NCBI GenBank assembly: GCA_937885465.1
Contig: CAKZZM010000124.1
Location: forward strand, 1-41,433
DNA length: 41,433 bases
Source of the DNA: an uncultured Bacteroidales bacterium
GTDB lineage: Bacteria > Bacteroidota > Bacteroidia > Bacteroidales > Paludibacteraceae
Reading direction: 5' to 3'
Shown here: positions 24,059-32,853 of the stretch, in pieces
Numbering within the stretch: the stretch's first letter is position 1
Layout of the letters: each line of letters opens with the position of its first letter
Made by a program: the position numbers and the translations under genes
Notes under the pieces: generated by a model
What the model saw: only the letters and a program-made list of their open reading frames with translations
Told to the model about the DNA's origin: nothing
Databases searched by the model: none

Positions 24059-25033
24059 TTATTTATCATTTTTTTTAACAACACTCTCATAAATCTCCAT
24101 AATACGTTGCGCTATATGTTCATTATCCAGACCATCTGCTATAATCTTATCCCGACCGCTTGTCCTGCCAGGAAAAGACAATGCTTTACCAAGCAGTATT
24201 GCCAACTCCTGCGATTCACGCGATTTCGACACAAAACACCCTTCCACCCCCTCTGTCCGTTCGCAGACATCTCCCACATCCACACTCACTATCGGACAAC
24301 CGCACGCCATTGCTTCCTTTATCACCTGCGGCGAACCTTCCGTAAACGATGTAAGCAAGAAAACATCAGCCGCACACATAAGCAAAGTGACCTGTTCCCT
24401 CGTATAGCCCCTCAATTCAAGCAACTCCACAACAGAATTCTCCTCTTCAATAAGCTCTGCAACAGCGGCTTTAGCCAAAGGTGCATTCTTTACAAGGTTA
24501 TCAAACGCTCCTGCAAAAAGGACATATCTTTTATTATGGGAAAGATGCATAGCAGTACGCGCTGCGTGCCGTTCCGTGAGTTGCAGGTCTGTAAGATCAA
24601 TCCCGCAGGGTAGCAAGATATAATTATTACGTGGAGAACGTCTCCGAACGTTCATACATAGCGGTTGAGCAATCTCCAGTGTCGCCTTTGAAACAAAGAT
24701 ATTACTCTTCGACAGCAACATCGTTATCTTCGAGAATTGCCTTACTTTCTTATTGTTGATATCCGAGCCGTGATAGGTTGTAACTACGGGTACTTTTCTC
24801 TGAAGATTGGCGAGCAGTCCTGACAAACCATAATGGGCATGGATAATATCCGGCTTACACTCTCTTATTTTCTCTTTCAGTTGGGGTAGTACTGAAATAT
24901 ATCCTTTTATTCCTTTTCCCTTTACCCCAAACCACTCTATGGAGCAGCCTGCCCGCTTCAATGCCTCTGCTTGCTCCTCAATGAACGGAGCAAACCTCTG
25001 TTTATTGTATGATGCAATAATAAGAATTTTCAT
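24059..25033 (-). CDS. GT4-type glycosyltransferase
   Basis: A GT-B-fold glycosyltransferase of about 324 residues, with the start placed at the Met of MKILIIASYN (25033); the longer frame to 25108 has a poor N-terminus and overlaps the upstream gene. HAHYGLSG (~67-74) and the donor-site segment SFTEGSPQVIKEAMACGCPIVS (of which EGSPQVIKEAMACG is the E-x7-E motif) at ~245-266 are typical. It adds a sugar to a lipid-linked glycan on the cytoplasmic side. Residues near the middle (MNVRRRSPRNN) are encoded by an inserted palindromic element at 24631-24653. It follows the membrane protein gene by 22 bp. Confidence 0.88.
   Translation of the reverse strand: MKILIIASYNKQRFAPFIEEQAEALKRAGCSIEWFGVKGKGIKGYISVLPQLKEKIRECKPDIIHAHYGLSGLLANLQRKVPVVTTYHGSDINNKKVRQFSKITMLLSKSNIFVSKATLEIAQPLCMNVRRRSPRNNYILLPCGIDLTDLQLTERHAARTAMHLSHNKRYVLFAGAFDNLVKNAPLAKAAVAELIEEENSVVELLELRGYTREQVTLLMCAADVFLLTSFTEGSPQVIKEAMACGCPIVSVDVGDVCERTEGVEGCFVSKSRESQELAILLGKALSFPGRTSGRDKIIADGLDNEHIAQRIMEIYESVVKKNDK
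24631..24653 (-). repeat. GAACGTTC palindromic element, copy c, inside the GT4 gene
   Basis: 23 bp identical to copies d, e and f up to CCAC, on the minus strand, read as Asn-Val-Arg-Arg-Arg-Ser-Pro. It lies just before the conserved LLPCGID segment, in a part of the fold where loops tolerate inserts. Confidence 0.8.
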
Positions 25034-25055
25034 AGCCGATGACAGAAGTAAGTAA

Positions 25056-26495
25056 TTACAGTCCTCGCCCACGCAACTTAAACCAGTTCCAACCGACGAA
25101 AGCCACAAACATCAGCAGCGACCAATAGTTATAAAGTTGCTTATACCGCGGCTGTTTTATCACCTCATATATGCCGTATGCCGAAAACATAAGCATAAAG
25201 CAGACTATGGGCATGTGGAAGCGCTCCGATTGCGCGAAGTTACTGAAAGCGAGCACCACAAGATATCCGCCATAATAAGCCCCCGTCAGCACATATTTTC
25301 TCCAATCTCCGGAGAAGATAAGAGCGAAGAGAGAGAATAGAACGAAACCTGAGAGGACATTCTTTACATAGTTACCTCCGTGAATCATTTGTTGGTGTTC
25401 TTGAGACGGGATGTTAACTGTCGTAGGGAATGGCATAGTAAATATCATAGGTGCGAATACCGTAGCACCTGCATATTTTGCAAAGCGGTTAGAACCTGCT
25501 CCGCTACGGGTGGAGCGCCACTGCATATTCTGCTGCTGCTCCTCAACCACATTATGCGTTGTCAGTTCGTGTATCTCACTTTCAAGTTTGGTTCCCGCCA
25601 TAGCATAAAGCATAGCAACGGCAACAAAAATCATTATTATTCGTTTTCCCCAATTTACTACCCTCTCTGAGCTGAGAGTGAGGGCAGTTATAATAGCAAG
25701 GATAGGCACAATACCCAATACGGTGCGGAAGGTAAACAGAGCCAATATAGCAAGTGCCATCGGCACCATCTTCCAGAAATTAAATTTCTTCAGCCTCATC
25801 ACCTGATCTGCCTGTTCTATGGCTATTACGGCGAGCAGACACATCTCCGTTTCCTTGAGTTGCAATCCGCAATAATAGATCAGGTTCGGCATTAACATAC
25901 AAAAGATACCCGTCATTCGCCCTACACCTTCACCAAAGGTACGAGTTGCTAAACGATACATCAATACCACAGTCAGAGCACTCCATCCCGCTTTCAGAAT
26001 ACGTGAGATTAAGATACTGTCCCCTGTCAAGAAATAGACATAACCAAGATAAATGGCGTAACCTGAATCGGATAACGCAACATCACCGTACTTTACAGAA
26101 AGGTCGTACGCATTAAAGTTGCCTTCTCTAAAATTTTGCGACAACATTTTCGCCATTTCATCGTAGAAGATTGAATCACCGGCGTGAAACTCGAAGTGAC
26201 TGCCGGTCATATAGAAATAAAACCAATACGAGAATATCACATAAACGAAACGGATGCCGAATGATGTCCAGAATAAGCGACGCTCTAATAATTTGCCGTT
26301 ATACCTGCTCCACTTGCGGGTCAGCAGATTAGAAAAATAGAAAAAGCCTACAACCTCAACAATGCCAAACACATACTTCCACCACTCCAAGGCATAATTC
26401 ATGAACAAAAAGGCAACAATAACAAGAGCAATGAAGTATAGCATCATTGCACGATTACTGACCCATTTGGGCATATATGCTAAAGGCTGAGACAA
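25056..26495 (-). CDS. Multi-spanning membrane protein, GT-C or polymerase-like
   Basis: A 479-residue protein with about 11-12 hydrophobic segments. The first large loop holds HAGDSIFYDEM (~104-114), recalling the acidic residues in the first external loop of GT-C glycosyltransferases. A long periplasmic loop (TKLESEIHELTTHNVVEEQQ region, ~308-370) is also seen. Such proteins transfer sugars from polyprenyl-phosphate donors or polymerise glycan repeats. It heads the glycan operon, divergently from the propionate operon. The exact family is not certain: a Wzy-like polymerase is the main alternative. Confidence 0.65.
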   Translation of the reverse strand: MSQPLAYMPKWVSNRAMMLYFIALVIVAFLFMNYALEWWKYVFGIVEVVGFFYFSNLLTRKWSRYNGKLLERRLFWTSFGIRFVYVIFSYWFYFYMTGSHFEFHAGDSIFYDEMAKMLSQNFREGNFNAYDLSVKYGDVALSDSGYAIYLGYVYFLTGDSILISRILKAGWSALTVVLMYRLATRTFGEGVGRMTGIFCMLMPNLIYYCGLQLKETEMCLLAVIAIEQADQVMRLKKFNFWKMVPMALAILALFTFRTVLGIVPILAIITALTLSSERVVNWGKRIIMIFVAVAMLYAMAGTKLESEIHELTTHNVVEEQQQNMQWRSTRSGAGSNRFAKYAGATVFAPMIFTMPFPTTVNIPSQEHQQMIHGGNYVKNVLSGFVLFSLFALIFSGDWRKYVLTGAYYGGYLVVLAFSNFAQSERFHMPIVCFMLMFSAYGIYEVIKQPRYKQLYNYWSLLMFVAFVGWNWFKLRGRGL

Positions 26496-26789
26496 TTGAA
26501 AAGTGAATAAGTTGAAAGTTAAAAGTTAAAAGTTAAAAGTTGATGGTAGAGACGGTCTTTTCGACCGTCTCTCAAAGAAGTGGAAAGTTGAAAGTTAAAA
26601 GTTGATAGGCGGAGAGGTGCGGCTTCACCTCTTGCGTGCAAGTACAACACACGCAATTAACGCATAATTTGCTTAGTTTACAAAACTTAAATTAAAACAA
26701 AGTTAGCAAAAAAAAATGAGCCGCTGATAACTCAATTTATAATCAACAAAATTTTTATTTTTTTTCTTTGCTAATCGGATAAAAATAAT
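26496..26789. other. Divergent intergenic region with heptads and hairpins
   Basis: Between the membrane protein gene and the propionate operon. Tandem AAAGTTA/AAAGTTG heptads (26514-26541 and 26584-26603) flank a strong hairpin (26548-26572). A second hairpin AGAGGTG/CACCTCT with a 6-base loop lies at 26613-26632. No gene is seen. The AT-rich remainder leads into the mce promoter. Confidence 0.75.
26548..26572. repeat. Perfect 10-bp-stem hairpin between heptad repeats
   Basis: AGAGACGGTC, loop TTTTC, GACCGTCTCT. With the following CAAAGAAGTGG it matches, on the other strand, the CCACTTTTGAGAGACGGT ... CGTCTCTACC stretch at 14699-14734, so it is a dispersed element. Confidence 0.8.
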
Positions 26790-26797
26790 TAACTTTG
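26767..26797 (+). promoter_or_regulatory. Bacteroides-type promoter of the propionate operon
   Basis: TTTG (26767-26770), 19 bp, TAACTTTG (26790-26797): a full consensus match, 48 bp upstream of the mce start. Confidence 0.8.
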
Positions 26798-26844
26798 CTG
26801 AAAATTATGTAAAATCATATTAAACCAATAAAAGATAAATAATT

Positions 26845-27258
26845 ATGAATCCCACTCACATTGAGCACCTTGGTATCGCAGTCACCTCTCTTGAGGCTAC
26901 GATACCTTTTTTTGAGTTCCTCACAGGCTCAAAATGCTACTCCATTGAGGAAGTAGCGGATCAGAAAGTAAAAACCGCTTTCTTCAAAGTCGGTCAGACA
27001 AAGATTGAACTTCTTGAACCCACATGCCCTGAGTCAACAATCGCGAAGTTCATTGAGAAGAACGGAGGTCGTGGTGGTGTTCACCACGTGGCTTTCAACG
27101 TAGAGAACGTAGCAGAAGCACTGAAAGAGTGCGAGGCGGCCGGCATTCAACTTATCGACAAAGCACCTCGCAAAGGTGCTGAGAACCTGATGATTGCTTT
27201 CCTTCACCCGAAATCAACTTGCAGCGTACTGACGGAGATCTGCGAACAACCGAAATAA
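26845..27258 (+). CDS. mce: Methylmalonyl-CoA epimerase
   Basis: A 137-residue vicinal-oxygen-chelate fold enzyme that interconverts (R)- and (S)-methylmalonyl-CoA, linking the mutase product to the decarboxylase. His at IEHLGIAV (~7-14), Glu/Gln in KIELLEP (~53-59), His in GGVHHVAFNV (~77-86) and the C-terminal LTEI Glu form the metal site. Length is standard. It is the first gene behind a consensus promoter and lies 33 bp upstream of the carboxyltransferase gene, so the operon holds a continuous part of the succinate-to-propionate route. Confidence 0.94.
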   Translation: MNPTHIEHLGIAVTSLEATIPFFEFLTGSKCYSIEEVADQKVKTAFFKVGQTKIELLEPTCPESTIAKFIEKNGGRGGVHHVAFNVENVAEALKECEAAGIQLIDKAPRKGAENLMIAFLHPKSTCSVLTEICEQPK

Positions 27259-27291
27259 ACACATCGTAAATGATTAAATCATAATAGATTT

Positions 27292-28848
27292 ATGGATTCA
27301 GCAAAACTTCAGAAACTCATTGACAGCCGTGCCAAGGCAAACGCCGGAGGCGGAGAGGCTGCAATAGAAAAGCATCATGCAAAGGGCAGTTACACTGCTC
27401 GCGAGAGAATAAATATGCTATTGGACGAAGGTTCGTTTGAGGAAGTGGATATGTTCCTCACTCACCGCTGCACTGACTTCGGTATGGAGAAGAAAGTGTT
27501 CCTCGGCGACGGTGTTGCCTGCGGTTCAGGCACTATAGACGGCCGCCTTGTGTTCGTCTTTGCACAAGATGCCACCGTTATCGGCGGCTCGCTTTCAGAG
27601 ACGATGGCGCAGAAGATTTGTCATGTAATGGATATGGCGATGAAACTCGGTGCACCTATCATCGGCTTGAACGACTCCGGCGGTGCCCGCATCCAGGAAG
27701 GGGCTTGCGCCTTGGCAGGTTATGCGGAGATTTTTGAGCGTAATATTCTCGCTTCCGGTGTCGTTCCGCAAATCTCTGTTATCTTTGGTCCTTGCGCCGG
27801 CGGTGCCGTTTATTCGCCTGCCTTAACGGACTTCATTATGATGACCGAGCAAAACTCATATATGTTCATCACCGGTCCTAAGGTAGTGAAGAGCGTTACG
27901 GGTGAGGATGTTACGGTAGAGCAGTTAGGCGGTGCTAAGGTTCACGCCACCAAATCGGGCGTTACTCACTTCGTTGCCGCAACAGAAGAAGAGGCGATGG
28001 AAGAGATACGCCGCTTGATATCTTTCATTCCGCAGAATAATATGGAGGAAGCTCCTATCTTCGAGTGCCACGATGATCCGGCACGCATTGAGGACAGCCT
28101 CAATGAAATTGTTCCCGACGATCCGAACAGACCTTACAATATGAAGGATATTATCTACACTATCGTGGATAACGGCGACTTTATGGAGGTTCAGAAGGAC
28201 TATGCCAAGAATATCATCTGCGGTTTTGCTCGCTTCAATGGTCGCTCAACGGGTATCATCGCCAATCAGCCGAACTGGCTTGCCGGTGTGCTTGATTGTG
28301 ATGCTTCTCGTAAAGCAGCCCGCTTCGTCCGCTTCTGCGATGCCTTCAATATTCAGATTCTGACCCTCGTGGACGTGCCCGGCTTCCTCTGCGGTACAGG
28401 TCAGGAGTATGCCGGTATCATCGACCATGGTGCCAAGCTGATGTTCGCATACGGTGAAGCTACGGTGCCTAAGGTAACGGTTACTATTCGTAAGTCTTAC
28501 GGCGGCAGCCATATAGTGATGAGTTGCAAGCAACTGCGCGGCGACATGTGCTACGCATGGCCAAATGCAGAGATTGCGGTCATGGGTGCAAGCGGTGCCG
28601 TTGGCGTACTGCAAGCTAAGGCTATCAAGGCCATCGAAGATCCCGAAGAGAAGAAGAAGTTTATAGCCGAGAAAGAGGCAGAGTATAAGGATAAGTTTGC
28701 TTCTCCTTATCAGGCTGCTAACCGCGGTTATATCGACGATGTTATAGAGCCGCGCAACACTCGTGCCCGCGTCATTCGTGCCTTCGAGATGCTGCAAACC
28801 AAGCGACTCACTAATCCTTTGAAAAAACACTCTAATATTCCTCTATAA
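27292..28848 (+). CDS. mmdA: Methylmalonyl-CoA decarboxylase alpha subunit (carboxyltransferase)
   Basis: A 518-residue carboxyltransferase of the propionyl-CoA carboxylase beta / MmdA family. The two crotonase-like halves and their CoA-binding and oxyanion segments are seen in GGARIQEGACAL (~128-139), GPCAGGAVYSPALTDF (~163-178) and VPGFLCGTGQEYAGIIDHGAK (split halves from ~363). It moves the carboxyl group from methylmalonyl-CoA to biotin on the partner carrier protein. With the membrane beta subunit encoded downstream, this makes a sodium-exporting decarboxylase rather than a carboxylase; no biotin carboxylase gene is in the operon. Confidence 0.94.
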   Translation: MDSAKLQKLIDSRAKANAGGGEAAIEKHHAKGSYTARERINMLLDEGSFEEVDMFLTHRCTDFGMEKKVFLGDGVACGSGTIDGRLVFVFAQDATVIGGSLSETMAQKICHVMDMAMKLGAPIIGLNDSGGARIQEGACALAGYAEIFERNILASGVVPQISVIFGPCAGGAVYSPALTDFIMMTEQNSYMFITGPKVVKSVTGEDVTVEQLGGAKVHATKSGVTHFVAATEEEAMEEIRRLISFIPQNNMEEAPIFECHDDPARIEDSLNEIVPDDPNRPYNMKDIIYTIVDNGDFMEVQKDYAKNIICGFARFNGRSTGIIANQPNWLAGVLDCDASRKAARFVRFCDAFNIQILTLVDVPGFLCGTGQEYAGIIDHGAKLMFAYGEATVPKVTVTIRKSYGGSHIVMSCKQLRGDMCYAWPNAEIAVMGASGAVGVLQAKAIKAIEDPEEKKKFIAEKEAEYKDKFASPYQAANRGYIDDVIEPRNTRARVIRAFEMLQTKRLTNPLKKHSNIPL

Positions 28849-28850
28849 TT

Positions 28851-29216
28851 ATGACACTACTTGCTGCTAATTGGGGACACATTTGGATGGTGACGCTGCT
28901 CGGCTTTGGTCTGGTATTCGTCCTTCTTGTTGTGCTTATCTATGTGCTCAAACTTTTCGGTGCTATAATGCACCCCCGCGTAAAGGTTGAGAACCCGCAA
29001 GAGGTACATAAGAGCGTAGGCACCCCGAGAAAAGAAACATCCGAAAAGATCGTTCTCACGGGCGAAGCCACCGCAGCCATCGCGATGGCGTTGCATCTGT
29101 ATTATAACGGCATTCACGATGAAGAGCCGACAAAGGTAACAATAAAAGAAGTAGAGCGCAAATACTCCCCATGGAATTCGAAACTCTACGGTATGAATAA
29201 TTTACACCGAAACTAA
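28851..29216 (+). CDS. OadG/MmdD-like small membrane subunit of the decarboxylase
   Basis: 121 residues with one membrane helix at ~12-38 (WMVTLLGFGLVFVLLVVLIY) and a charged cytoplasmic tail that ends near YSPWNSKLYGMN, as in the gamma/delta subunits that hold the carboxyltransferase to the membrane beta subunit. It starts 2 bp after mmdA and ends 1 bp before the biotin carrier gene. Low sequence conservation is normal in this family; place in the operon is the main support. Confidence 0.85.
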   Translation: MTLLAANWGHIWMVTLLGFGLVFVLLVVLIYVLKLFGAIMHPRVKVENPQEVHKSVGTPRKETSEKIVLTGEATAAIAMALHLYYNGIHDEEPTKVTIKEVERKYSPWNSKLYGMNNLHRN

Positions 29217-29217
29217 A

Positions 29218-29940
29218 ATGAAAGAGTTCAAGTTTATAATTGATGGTCATAAATATAGCACGACCGTCAACGAGACAGGAAATGATATGGCAGAGGTAAC
29301 CGTCAATGGTACCACTTTCCAAGTCAAGATAGAGAAAGAGCAGGCAGCGGCTCCCGCGAGCCGTCCGAGTGTTCACCATGTGGTAAGTGCCGCTCAAACA
29401 GGTACACAAGCAAGTGCTGCAGCGGTTCATATCGTTAAGGCTCCTCTGCCGGGTAGCATAATCAAAGTCAATGTAAAGATTGGCGACAATATCAATGTCG
29501 GTGACGAACTGCTGACGATGGAATCGATGAAGATGGAAAACTCCGTCAAGTCGGAAGTGAGCGGCGTTATTAAGGGTGTCTTTATTGAGCCGGGTAAGAA
29601 TGTGATGCAAGAAGACAGACTTATTGAGATCAGCGTTGCCACTGCGCCTGATGCACCTGCCGCACCTGCCGCACCCGCTGCTGCTCCGAAGAAAGAGGAA
29701 GAACCCAAACCGCAAGCACCCGCCGAGAGTCTGCAAGTTAAATCTCCGCTACCCGGCTCGGTCATCAAGGTGTTGGTCAGCATCGGACAAGAGGTGAAGA
29801 AAGGTGACACGCTGCTCACCTTAGAGTCAATGAAGATGGAAAATGCCGTAATGGCTGAGAGAGACGCCGTCGTTAAGCAAATAGCAGTCAGTGCCGGTCA
29901 GAATGTAATGCAGGACGACCTGCTCATCGTACTCGAATAA
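29218..29940 (+). CDS. Biotin carrier subunit with two biotinyl domains
   Basis: 240 residues, against about 130-150 for the usual single-domain carrier. An N-terminal ~55-residue part is followed by two biotinyl domains: ~76-140 with ESMKMEN and ~172-240 with ESMKMEN, both having the biotin-accepting Lys between two Met residues. They are separated by an Ala/Pro/Lys/Glu-rich swinging linker (~142-170). It shuttles carboxyl groups between the MmdA and membrane beta subunits. Both domains retain all key residues, so two biotins per chain are expected. The domains are about as similar as recent duplicates that have begun to diverge. Confidence 0.93.
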   Translation: MKEFKFIIDGHKYSTTVNETGNDMAEVTVNGTTFQVKIEKEQAAAPASRPSVHHVVSAAQTGTQASAAAVHIVKAPLPGSIIKVNVKIGDNINVGDELLTMESMKMENSVKSEVSGVIKGVFIEPGKNVMQEDRLIEISVATAPDAPAAPAAPAAAPKKEEEPKPQAPAESLQVKSPLPGSVIKVLVSIGQEVKKGDTLLTLESMKMENAVMAERDAVVKQIAVSAGQNVMQDDLLIVLE

Positions 29941-29965
29941 TATTGTCACAATTAAAAGTTAAAAG

Positions 29966-31435
29966 ATGAAAACTCTGAAATATCTTTTTATTGCGCTAAC
30001 TCTTTCTTTTGCGGCTAATAGTTTTGCTCAAGATGCAGAACAGGCATTTGCGGCTTCTGCTCAGGAAGAGAGCGAGCAGGTTGTTGAGATGCAGGAGTGT
30101 CAAGCAACGGAAGCGGCAGCTACATTACCGGAAGATTGCTGTGCACCTGCCGAACGTTCGGAGACGTTCTCCACTACCGATGCCGCTGCAGAGGAGGAAG
30201 AGAGTGTGTGGGCAGAAATAGGCGACTTCTTTATGACCATGGGCTTCATTCGCATGTTCGATGGCAAAGAAGAGTCCGGCGATTGGAGACAACTGATAAT
30301 GCTTTGTATCTCCTTCTTCTTGCTTTATTTAGCAATAAAGAAGCAATACGAACCACTGCTGTTGCTGCCTATCGCCTTCGGTATGCTTCTCACCAACCTG
30401 CCCGGGGCAGGCATGTTCCATAGTGAACTATGGACAGCCTTCCTTGATGCTAACAACCCTAACTACCATAGTTATGGTGCTATTATGAAAAACGGCGGTC
30501 TGCTCGATATCCTTTATATCGGTGTTAAGGCGGGTTTGTATCCGTGCCTTATCTTCATCGGCGTAGGTGCCATGACCGATTTCGGTCCGCTGATTGCCAA
30601 TCCTAAGTCGCTGCTACTCGGTGCTGCCGCACAAGTTGGTATATTCCTTACCTTCCTCTGCGCCAACGCCTTGTCGCTGACGGGTATTGATGCTATCAGT
30701 TTCACTGAGGCACAGGCGGGTAGTATCGCTATCATCGGTGGTGCCGATGGTCCTACATCGATCTTCCTTACCTCGCGTTTAGCCCCCGAACTGCTCGGTC
30801 CTATCGCTATCGCAGCATATTCGTATATGGCTCTCGTTCCCGTTATTCAACCGCCTATCATGCGTGCGCTGACGACGAAAGAGGAGCGTGCCATAAAGAT
30901 GAAGCAACTGCGTGCCGTGAGCAAAACGGAAAAGATTATCTTCCCGATAATGGTAACGACTATCGTTGCTCTTATCTTACCTGATGCAGCCCCGCTCATC
31001 GGTTGCCTTATGCTCGGTAACCTGATGAAAGAGTGCGGCGTAGTAGACAGACTCTCGAAGACGGCACAAAACGAACTGATGAATATCGTTGTTATCTTCC
31101 TCGGCTTATCGGTTGGCGCAACAGCAACGGGAGCTTCCTTCCTCAACTGGCAGACTATAATGATTCTCGTGATGGGTATCATTGCCTTCGGTTGCGGTAG
31201 CGCAGGCGGGGTATTGCTTGTGAAACTGATGAACCTGTTCACCAAAGAGAAGATGAACCCGCTGATTGGTTCAGCAGGCGTAAGTGCCGTACCTATGGCA
31301 GCGCGTGTGAGCCAGCAGGTTGGGCAAGAGGAAAATCCGGGTAACTTCCTTCTGATGCACGCTATGGGTCCGAATGTGGCAGGTGTGATTGGTTCTGCCG
31401 TTGCCGCAGGTCTGCTATTATCCTTCCTTGGATGA
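29966..31435 (+). CDS. mmdB: Sodium-pumping decarboxylase beta subunit (OadB/MmdB)
   Basis: 489 residues. After a signal-peptide-like stretch (~1-21, ending FAQ) there is an Ala/Glu-rich periplasmic-type segment (~22-78), and then ~9-11 membrane spans of the OadB type with the sodium-site motif GGADGPTSIF (~258-267) and NIVVIFLGLSVGATATG (~372-388). It decarboxylates carboxybiotin and pumps sodium out. The N-terminal segment is unusual: nine codons (ERSETFSTT, ~63-71) come from an inserted palindromic element. It overlaps the mtaB start by 4 bp. Confidence 0.93.
   Translation: MKTLKYLFIALTLSFAANSFAQDAEQAFAASAQEESEQVVEMQECQATEAAATLPEDCCAPAERSETFSTTDAAAEEEESVWAEIGDFFMTMGFIRMFDGKEESGDWRQLIMLCISFFLLYLAIKKQYEPLLLLPIAFGMLLTNLPGAGMFHSELWTAFLDANNPNYHSYGAIMKNGGLLDILYIGVKAGLYPCLIFIGVGAMTDFGPLIANPKSLLLGAAAQVGIFLTFLCANALSLTGIDAISFTEAQAGSIAIIGGADGPTSIFLTSRLAPELLGPIAIAAYSYMALVPVIQPPIMRALTTKEERAIKMKQLRAVSKTEKIIFPIMVTTIVALILPDAAPLIGCLMLGNLMKECGVVDRLSKTAQNELMNIVVIFLGLSVGATATGASFLNWQTIMILVMGIIAFGCGSAGGVLLVKLMNLFTKEKMNPLIGSAGVSAVPMAARVSQQVGQEENPGNFLLMHAMGPNVAGVIGSAVAAGLLLSFLG
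30152..30178 (+). repeat. GAACGTTC palindromic element, copy d, inside the decarboxylase beta-subunit gene
   Basis: 27 bp, identical to copies e and f. Read in frame as Glu-Arg-Ser-Glu-Thr-Phe-Ser-Thr-Thr. Lies in the poorly conserved N-terminal segment. Confidence 0.9.
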
Positions 31436-32820
31436 CATTCAGTTTTCATACATTAGGATGTAAGTTAAACTTTGCCGAGAGTTCTGCTATCGGCAAAGTT
31501 TTGCTATCTGATGGTCACAAGCGGGCATCGTCAGGTGAACAGGCGGATATATGCATTGTCAACACCTGCTCAGTAACCGATGTCGCCGATAGCAAAGGGC
31601 GGCAGTTAATTCGCCGCCTGCACCGCGAGAACCCCGATGCGTGCATCATAGTAACGGGGTGTTACGCCCAACTGCGCCCTGACGAGGTCAGTGGATTAGA
31701 AGGCGTGAACTTCATAGTCGGTGCTAACGACAAAGAGAAGATAAGGGAGATCGTCAAGCAGACTCAGGCGCGGTCTCACCTCTCGCCGCTGTCGGATAAA
31801 CAAAACATCATGCCTGAAGTCTGCATAACCGACCTCGCCTCGCCCAAAAGTCGTCTCGGTGTAGAAGGTTCCGCCTTTCACCCCTACTACTCCACCGACG
31901 ATAGGACACGCTGCTTCCTCAAGGTACAAGACGGCTGCGATTACTATTGCACATATTGTACTATCCCTATGGCGCGTGGTCGCAGTCGCAACGCCTCTAT
32001 AGAGGACACCGTCCGATTGGCACAGCAAGCCATTCAAGAAGGCGCAAAAGAGTTAATCCTCACGGGAGTTAATATTGGTGATTTCGGACGAAGTACGGGC
32101 GAGAGTTTTATTGACCTTTTGCGGGCACTTAACCACTTAGAGGCTGAGTTTCGCATTCGCATTTCATCTTGCGAACCCAACCTCCTTTCTGACGAGATTA
32201 TCGATTTTGTGGCAGACTCAGTAATGCACGATAAAGCGCACCACCACTTCACACCTCATTTCCACATCCCGCTTCAATCCGGCAGCGACGAGATGCTGAA
32301 GATAATGCACCGCAAGTACGACACTGCGCTGTTTGCCGAACGAGTTGCAAGAATAAAAGAGCGCATGCCTGATGCTTTTATCGGGGTTGATTGCATGGTC
32401 GGATTAAGAGGCGAGACGGAGAAGATGTTCAGCGACTATGCGGACTTTATTCAGAGTCTGCCTGTCAGCCAACTTCACGTATTTCCGTATTCCGAAAGGG
32501 CAGGCACGCAGATGGTACAAAGCGATTTGCCTCGCGTTGACAAAAAAGAACAAAAAAGGCGGGTTGACGCACTTCTTTCCCTTTCAGAGTACAAGTTAAA
32601 AGCGTTCTACGCCTCACAAAAAGGCAAGACGAGAACGGTACTTTGGGAAGCGAAGGTAGTGGAGAACGTCTCCGAACGTTCAAAAGAACACAAGACGGGC
32701 GATATCTTCGCACAAGACTCTGCCTCCGTTCTTATGTCAGGATGGACGGAGAACTATGTTCGCATCTATGCTCCTTACGACCGAAGCAGAATCAACACAT
32801 TCGAAAAACGAGTTATATAA
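31432..32820 (+). CDS. mtaB: MtaB-like tRNA (t6A37) methylthiotransferase
   Basis: A 462-residue radical-SAM methylthiotransferase: N-terminal MTTase domain with Cys10 (LGCKLN), NTCSVTD (Cys ~44) and VTGCYAQ (Cys ~76), radical-SAM Cys triad CDYYCTYC at ~168-175, and a C-terminal TRAM-like part ending in GWTENYVRIYAP. The LGCKLN form of the first motif points to MtaB, which makes ms2t6A37 in tRNA, rather than MiaB or RimO. Codons ~408-417 are an inserted palindromic element just before the TRAM end. It is translationally coupled to the beta subunit gene, though functionally unrelated. Confidence 0.9.
   Translation: MTFSFHTLGCKLNFAESSAIGKVLLSDGHKRASSGEQADICIVNTCSVTDVADSKGRQLIRRLHRENPDACIIVTGCYAQLRPDEVSGLEGVNFIVGANDKEKIREIVKQTQARSHLSPLSDKQNIMPEVCITDLASPKSRLGVEGSAFHPYYSTDDRTRCFLKVQDGCDYYCTYCTIPMARGRSRNASIEDTVRLAQQAIQEGAKELILTGVNIGDFGRSTGESFIDLLRALNHLEAEFRIRISSCEPNLLSDEIIDFVADSVMHDKAHHHFTPHFHIPLQSGSDEMLKIMHRKYDTALFAERVARIKERMPDAFIGVDCMVGLRGETEKMFSDYADFIQSLPVSQLHVFPYSERAGTQMVQSDLPRVDKKEQKRRVDALLSLSEYKLKAFYASQKGKTRTVLWEAKVVENVSERSKEHKTGDIFAQDSASVLMSGWTENYVRIYAPYDRSRINTFEKRVI
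32655..32681 (-). repeat. GAACGTTC palindromic element, copy e, inside mtaB
   Basis: 27 bp identical to copies d and f but in inverse orientation to the gene, read in frame as ...Val-Val-Glu-Asn-Val-Ser-Glu-Arg-Ser. It sits in a loop just before the conserved TRAM-like end. Confidence 0.9.
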
Positions 32821-32853
32821 GCACTACGCGGGAAAAGGCTGAAAAAAGATAAT

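Noticed and set aside
24059..25108. Longer start at 25108 for the GT4 gene
   Set aside because: It would overlap the upstream gene by 53 bp and add a non-homologous N-terminus; the Met at 25033 begins the standard GT-B first strand.
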